Part shown: positions 61,159-64,000 of the stretch, one piece after another | How the letters are laid out: each line of letters opens with the position of its first letter | Position numbering within the stretch: position 1 is the first letter of the stretch | NCBI RefSeq assembly: GCF_001427105.1 | Contig: NZ_LMGI01000004.1 | Span: forward strand, 248,001 to 312,000 | Direction of reading: 5' to 3' | Source of the DNA: Sphingopyxis sp. Root154 | GTDB taxonomy: Bacteria > Pseudomonadota > Alphaproteobacteria > Sphingomonadales > Sphingomonadaceae | Length of the DNA stretch: 64,000 bases | Position numbers and translations under genes: made by a program | Notes under the pieces: generated by a model | What the model was told of the DNA's origin: nothing | Database searches by the model: none | What the model saw: the letters and a program-made list of their open reading frames with translations, nothing else

Positions 61159-63932
61159 CAGTCTTTGCGTGCGTCCGCAAGGAGTGCGGCGAGGCCCGCG
61201 AAGGGGCTGTTCGGCGACGGGCCGCGACGTGGCTGGCGGTCGGGGCGCGCCGCGCGCGGCGCATCGACACGCACTTTGTCCGGCTTATCGCGCTTGCCCT
61301 TCGCCTGATGCGCGGGCGGGCGCCTTGTTTCGCCGTTCGCGGCGCGCGGCGGCGCGTCGGCACTCTTGCGATGCGGATGTGGTTTGCGGCGCGAGCGCTT
61401 TTCGGCCGCCTTGCGCAGCCCCGACCAGCGCCAGCGCTGCAAGGCGGGTTCGCCGATGCTGCGGAAACCGAAGCTGCCGAGCAGCGCGCGGCGCGTCTCC
61501 TCGTCGAGCCCGAGTGAAGTGGCGAGCGCCGGGTCGATGACGAAGCCTGGCGGCGGCGCGGCGCTGACGCCCTCATGCTCGTCGTTCGCATGATCGTCAT
61601 GATGATCGTCGCGGCCGGCCAGCGGCGCGGTCGGCGGTGCTGCCGCCTGCATCCGCGCGGCATGCGCCTGACGCGCGAGTTTTTCGGCCATGTCGATGCG
61701 CAGCCAGCCTGACGCGCAGCGCCGGAAACCCGCGATCACCAGTCCGGCATGGCTGCCCGCTTTTTGCAGCACCGCGCCGTGCGGCGGCAGCGCCGGAACC
61801 GGCGCGCCCTGCTGCGCCGCCGTCAGCGCCGCGCGCCAGCGCACCGCCTCGGGCTTGAGCAGCAGCGGATGGAAGAGATCGAGCGAGCCGATGGTGAAGC
61901 CGAGCTTGCGCAGCTGCGGACGCTCTTCGGGGGTGAGGGCATTGAGCTGATCCTCGACCGCCGCCCGGCCGATCGTCCCGCTGTTGTCGGTGAGCGCGGC
62001 GAGCAGTGCGCGGACGCGCGGCGGGGTGAAGAGGTCGCCCGCCGCCTCGCCCATCGCGGCCAGCGGCCCCGCGTGGCGCGCGAGCTGTTGCGCAACGAAG
62101 CGCTGGAGCCGTTCGGAAATCGCCTGCACCTGATGCAATTCGAGCCGCCGCAGCGACGGATCGACCTGGATCGCCGGCTGGACCAGCGTCGGCCCGCGCG
62201 CGAGCGTCGCGATGGCGTGGCCGTGCCAGGCGAGGCGCGGCGCCGTCCCCGGCTCGGCGATCAGCGACAGCGCGCTGTCGTCGCCTTCGGCAAGTGCGGT
62301 CGCGCGGCGCGCGAGTTCGGCGCGCAGATGCTTTTCGGCGGCCGCGAGCAGCATGCGGTGGTCGCTCGCCTTGGCAACCGGGTCGACCTTGAACTGGAAA
62401 CCCCTGAGCGTGCCGATCGCCTCGCCGTCGACCGCGACGGTGCCGTCGGCGCCGACCGCGACCGGCAGCGCCGCGTTGCGCTGCCCCGCATCGCGCAGCA
62501 GCAGCGCGAGCCGCCGATCGACAAAGCGCTGCGCGAGCGCGGCGTGGAGCGCGTCGGACAAGCGCGATTCGAGCGCCTGCGTTTGTTCGGTCCATCCCGC
62601 CGCACCGGCGATCCAGTCGCCGCGCTGCGAGATGAAGCAGAGCGTGCGCACCGCGGCGATGCGGCTTGCGAGCTGGTCGATGTCGCCCTCGACATCGTTC
62701 AGCCGCGCAAGGCGGCGCGCGAACCAGTCGGGGTCGATCATCCCGTCGCCGCTTGTGCGCCACTGCCACAGCTTGAACACGGTGCGGCTGTGATGTTCGG
62801 CGCCCAATTGCTCGAAATCGGGGAGGCCGCATACGTCCCACAATCGCTGCACCGCATCGAAATCGCCGCCGCGCGCGCGCACTTCCATGTCGCCCGCCAG
62901 ATGCTTGAGCACCGCGATATCGACGGCTTCGGGCGCGGGGCGCAGCATCGGCTGGCTCGGCGGCTGCGCAAGGTCGGACAGCAATTGGTCGAGCGAGCCG
63001 AAGCCCGGCGTCGGATTGCGCCAGAACAGGTTCGCGACCGGCGGGAAATGATGCCCTTCGATCGCGTGGATTTCCTCGGGGGTGAAGCCGCCCTGCGGCA
63101 GGCCGACGGTGCCGAAGCCGCCATCCTGCTGGTGGCGTCCGGCGCGACCCGCGATCTGCGCCATTTCCGAGATGGTCAGGCGGCGGAGGCGCCGCCCGTC
63201 GAATTTCTGCAAACTCGCGAAGGCGACATGCTGGACGTCGAGATTGAGCCCCATGCCGATCGCATCGGTCGCGACGAGATAATCGACCTCGCCCGCCTCG
63301 AACATCGCGACCTGTGCATTGCGCGTCTTGGGGCTCAAAGCCCCCATCACGACCGCGGCGCCGCCCGAAAAGCGGCGCAGCATTTCGGCGATCGCATAGA
63401 CTTCCTCGGCCGAGAAGGCGACGATCGCCGAGCGTTTGGGAAGGCGCGACAGCTTCGACGAACCGGCGTAACTCAAGGTCGAAAAGCGCGGCCGGGTGAT
63501 GATTTCGGCGTCCGGCACCAGCCCCTTGACCAGCCCGCGAATGCTCGCCGAGCCGAGGATCATCGTTTCCTCGCGCCCGCGTGCGCGCAGCAGTCGGTCG
63601 GTGAAAACATGGCCGCGCTCGGGATCGGCGCCGAGCTGCGCCTCATCGATGCCGACGAAGGCAACGTCACGCTCGACAGGCAATGCTTCCATGGTGCCGA
63701 GCACATAACGGGCGTCGGGGGGCGTGATTCGCTCTTCGCCCGTGATCAGCGCGACCTGCGCCGCGCCCTTGATCGCGACGACGCGGTCGTAAACCTCGCG
63801 CGCGAGCAAGCGCAGCGGAAAGCCGATCATGCCGCTCGAATGGGCGGTCAGGCGCTCGACCGCCAAATGGGTTTTGCCGGTGTTGGTGGGGCCAAGGACA
63901 GCCTTGACCGGCTGGGAGGAGGATGACGTCAT
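61158..63932 (-). CDS. SUV3-like superfamily-2 helicase
   Basis: A 924-residue helicase. Motif I GPTNTGKT is at 14-21; IDEAQLG is motif II; TDAIGMGLNLDV and QIAGRAGRH are motifs V and VI. This matches the mitochondrial SUV3 RNA helicase type. The C-terminal quarter is a low-complexity basic and His/Asp-rich region (RDDHHDDHANDEHEG, then Lys/Arg/Pro repeats). The ATG at 63932 is used in place of a TTG at 63974. Its role in RNA turnover is likely but unproven here. Confidence 0.93.
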   Translation of the reverse strand: MTSSSSQPVKAVLGPTNTGKTHLAVERLTAHSSGMIGFPLRLLAREVYDRVVAIKGAAQVALITGEERITPPDARYVLGTMEALPVERDVAFVGIDEAQLGADPERGHVFTDRLLRARGREETMILGSASIRGLVKGLVPDAEIITRPRFSTLSYAGSSKLSRLPKRSAIVAFSAEEVYAIAEMLRRFSGGAAVVMGALSPKTRNAQVAMFEAGEVDYLVATDAIGMGLNLDVQHVAFASLQKFDGRRLRRLTISEMAQIAGRAGRHQQDGGFGTVGLPQGGFTPEEIHAIEGHHFPPVANLFWRNPTPGFGSLDQLLSDLAQPPSQPMLRPAPEAVDIAVLKHLAGDMEVRARGGDFDAVQRLWDVCGLPDFEQLGAEHHSRTVFKLWQWRTSGDGMIDPDWFARRLARLNDVEGDIDQLASRIAAVRTLCFISQRGDWIAGAAGWTEQTQALESRLSDALHAALAQRFVDRRLALLLRDAGQRNAALPVAVGADGTVAVDGEAIGTLRGFQFKVDPVAKASDHRMLLAAAEKHLRAELARRATALAEGDDSALSLIAEPGTAPRLAWHGHAIATLARGPTLVQPAIQVDPSLRRLELHQVQAISERLQRFVAQQLARHAGPLAAMGEAAGDLFTPPRVRALLAALTDNSGTIGRAAVEDQLNALTPEERPQLRKLGFTIGSLDLFHPLLLKPEAVRWRAALTAAQQGAPVPALPPHGAVLQKAGSHAGLVIAGFRRCASGWLRIDMAEKLARQAHAARMQAAAPPTAPLAGRDDHHDDHANDEHEGVSAAPPPGFVIDPALATSLGLDEETRRALLGSFGFRSIGEPALQRWRWSGLRKAAEKRSRRKPHPHRKSADAPPRAANGETRRPPAHQAKGKRDKPDKVRVDAPRAARPDRQPRRGPSPNSPFAGLAALLADARKD

Positions 63933-64000
63933 TTTCTTGGGAGCCAAGCTGGCATGCGCAGGGTTCCCGCGCAACAGCCGATCTTCGAATGGCAGGATAG

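Noticed and set aside
61749..63926. 725-codon plus-strand frame opposite the SUV3-like helicase
   Set aside because: Helicase motifs on the minus strand are complete; the plus-strand product has no recognisable features.
63933..63974. TTG at 63974 as start of the helicase
   Set aside because: The 14 extra residues precede a domain that begins within ten residues of ATG 63932.

Overview
The window looks like chromosomal DNA from an alphaproteobacterium of the order Sphingomonadales, most likely a Sphingopyxis-like genome; that placement is inference. The GC content is high and coding is dense, with no gene-free stretch longer than 300 bases. The supporting content is: an F1-only atp operon without F0 genes, a ChvG/ChvI - HprK - RapZ - EIIA - HPr locus divergent from pckA, several TonB-dependent receptors, a CpaF ATPase, and complex I subunit NDUFA12. 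No rRNA, tRNA, CRISPR array, insertion sequence or prophage was seen.

Layout. 1-4.9 kb: a fatty-acyl-AMP ligase cut by the left edge, recX, a DUF192 lipoprotein, the NDUFA12 homologue, a DUF2155 lipoprotein whose end overlaps aat in antisense, a secreted methyltransferase and a tiny membrane protein. 4.9-11.5 kb: cpaF, then atpHAGDC read on the minus strand. 11.7-18.5 kb: dienelactone hydrolase, P-loop kinase and alpha/beta hydrolase; a membrane-anchored trypsin-like protease and a DUF2306 protein; then DUF1203 - ada - isocitrate-lyase-like. 18.5-28.3 kb: an HExxH/TPR protein, priA, a TonB receptor plus PepSY protein behind a probable Fur box, and a divergent patatin-like protein. 28.4-34.7 kb: dnaK-dnaJ with a clear heat-shock promoter, a PCuAC copper chaperone and rmuC. 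34.7-42.6 kb: a META-domain lipoprotein, trmH, the nitrogen-type PTS genes with rapZ and a frameshifted hprK, chvG/chvI and divergent pckA. 42.7-49.6 kb: two exported peptidase-like proteins, DUF3597, DUF937, an acetyltransferase, and rplU-rpmA.

49.6-54.0 kb holds the most unusual locus, an expanded phage-shock (psp) operon. pspF is divergent from a sigma-54 promoter. The promoter drives a 56-codon leader gene, a terminator-like hairpin, pspA, pspB and pspC, then five further tandem small genes. All five encode one N-terminal membrane segment followed by a short helix. Four of them end in the same ERI(V/A)TD ... E/Q-I-x-x-LR signature, which recurs in degenerate form at the end of PspC and in part in PspB. 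This looks like a locally amplified PspB-like family feeding one envelope-stress complex.

54.1-64 kb: sufE, a very large Oar-like TonB receptor, clpX, clpP, fdxA, and an S4 RNA-binding protein translationally coupled to a SUV3-like helicase.

Themes. Energy and central metabolism (F1-ATPase, complex I factor, PEP carboxykinase, PTS-Ntr) sit beside protein quality control (DnaK/J, ClpXP, Aat of the N-end rule) and envelope homeostasis (Psp, ChvG/ChvI, secreted proteases). Small GC-rich palindromes of two recurring sequence classes are scattered between genes and probably serve as terminators or REP-like elements.
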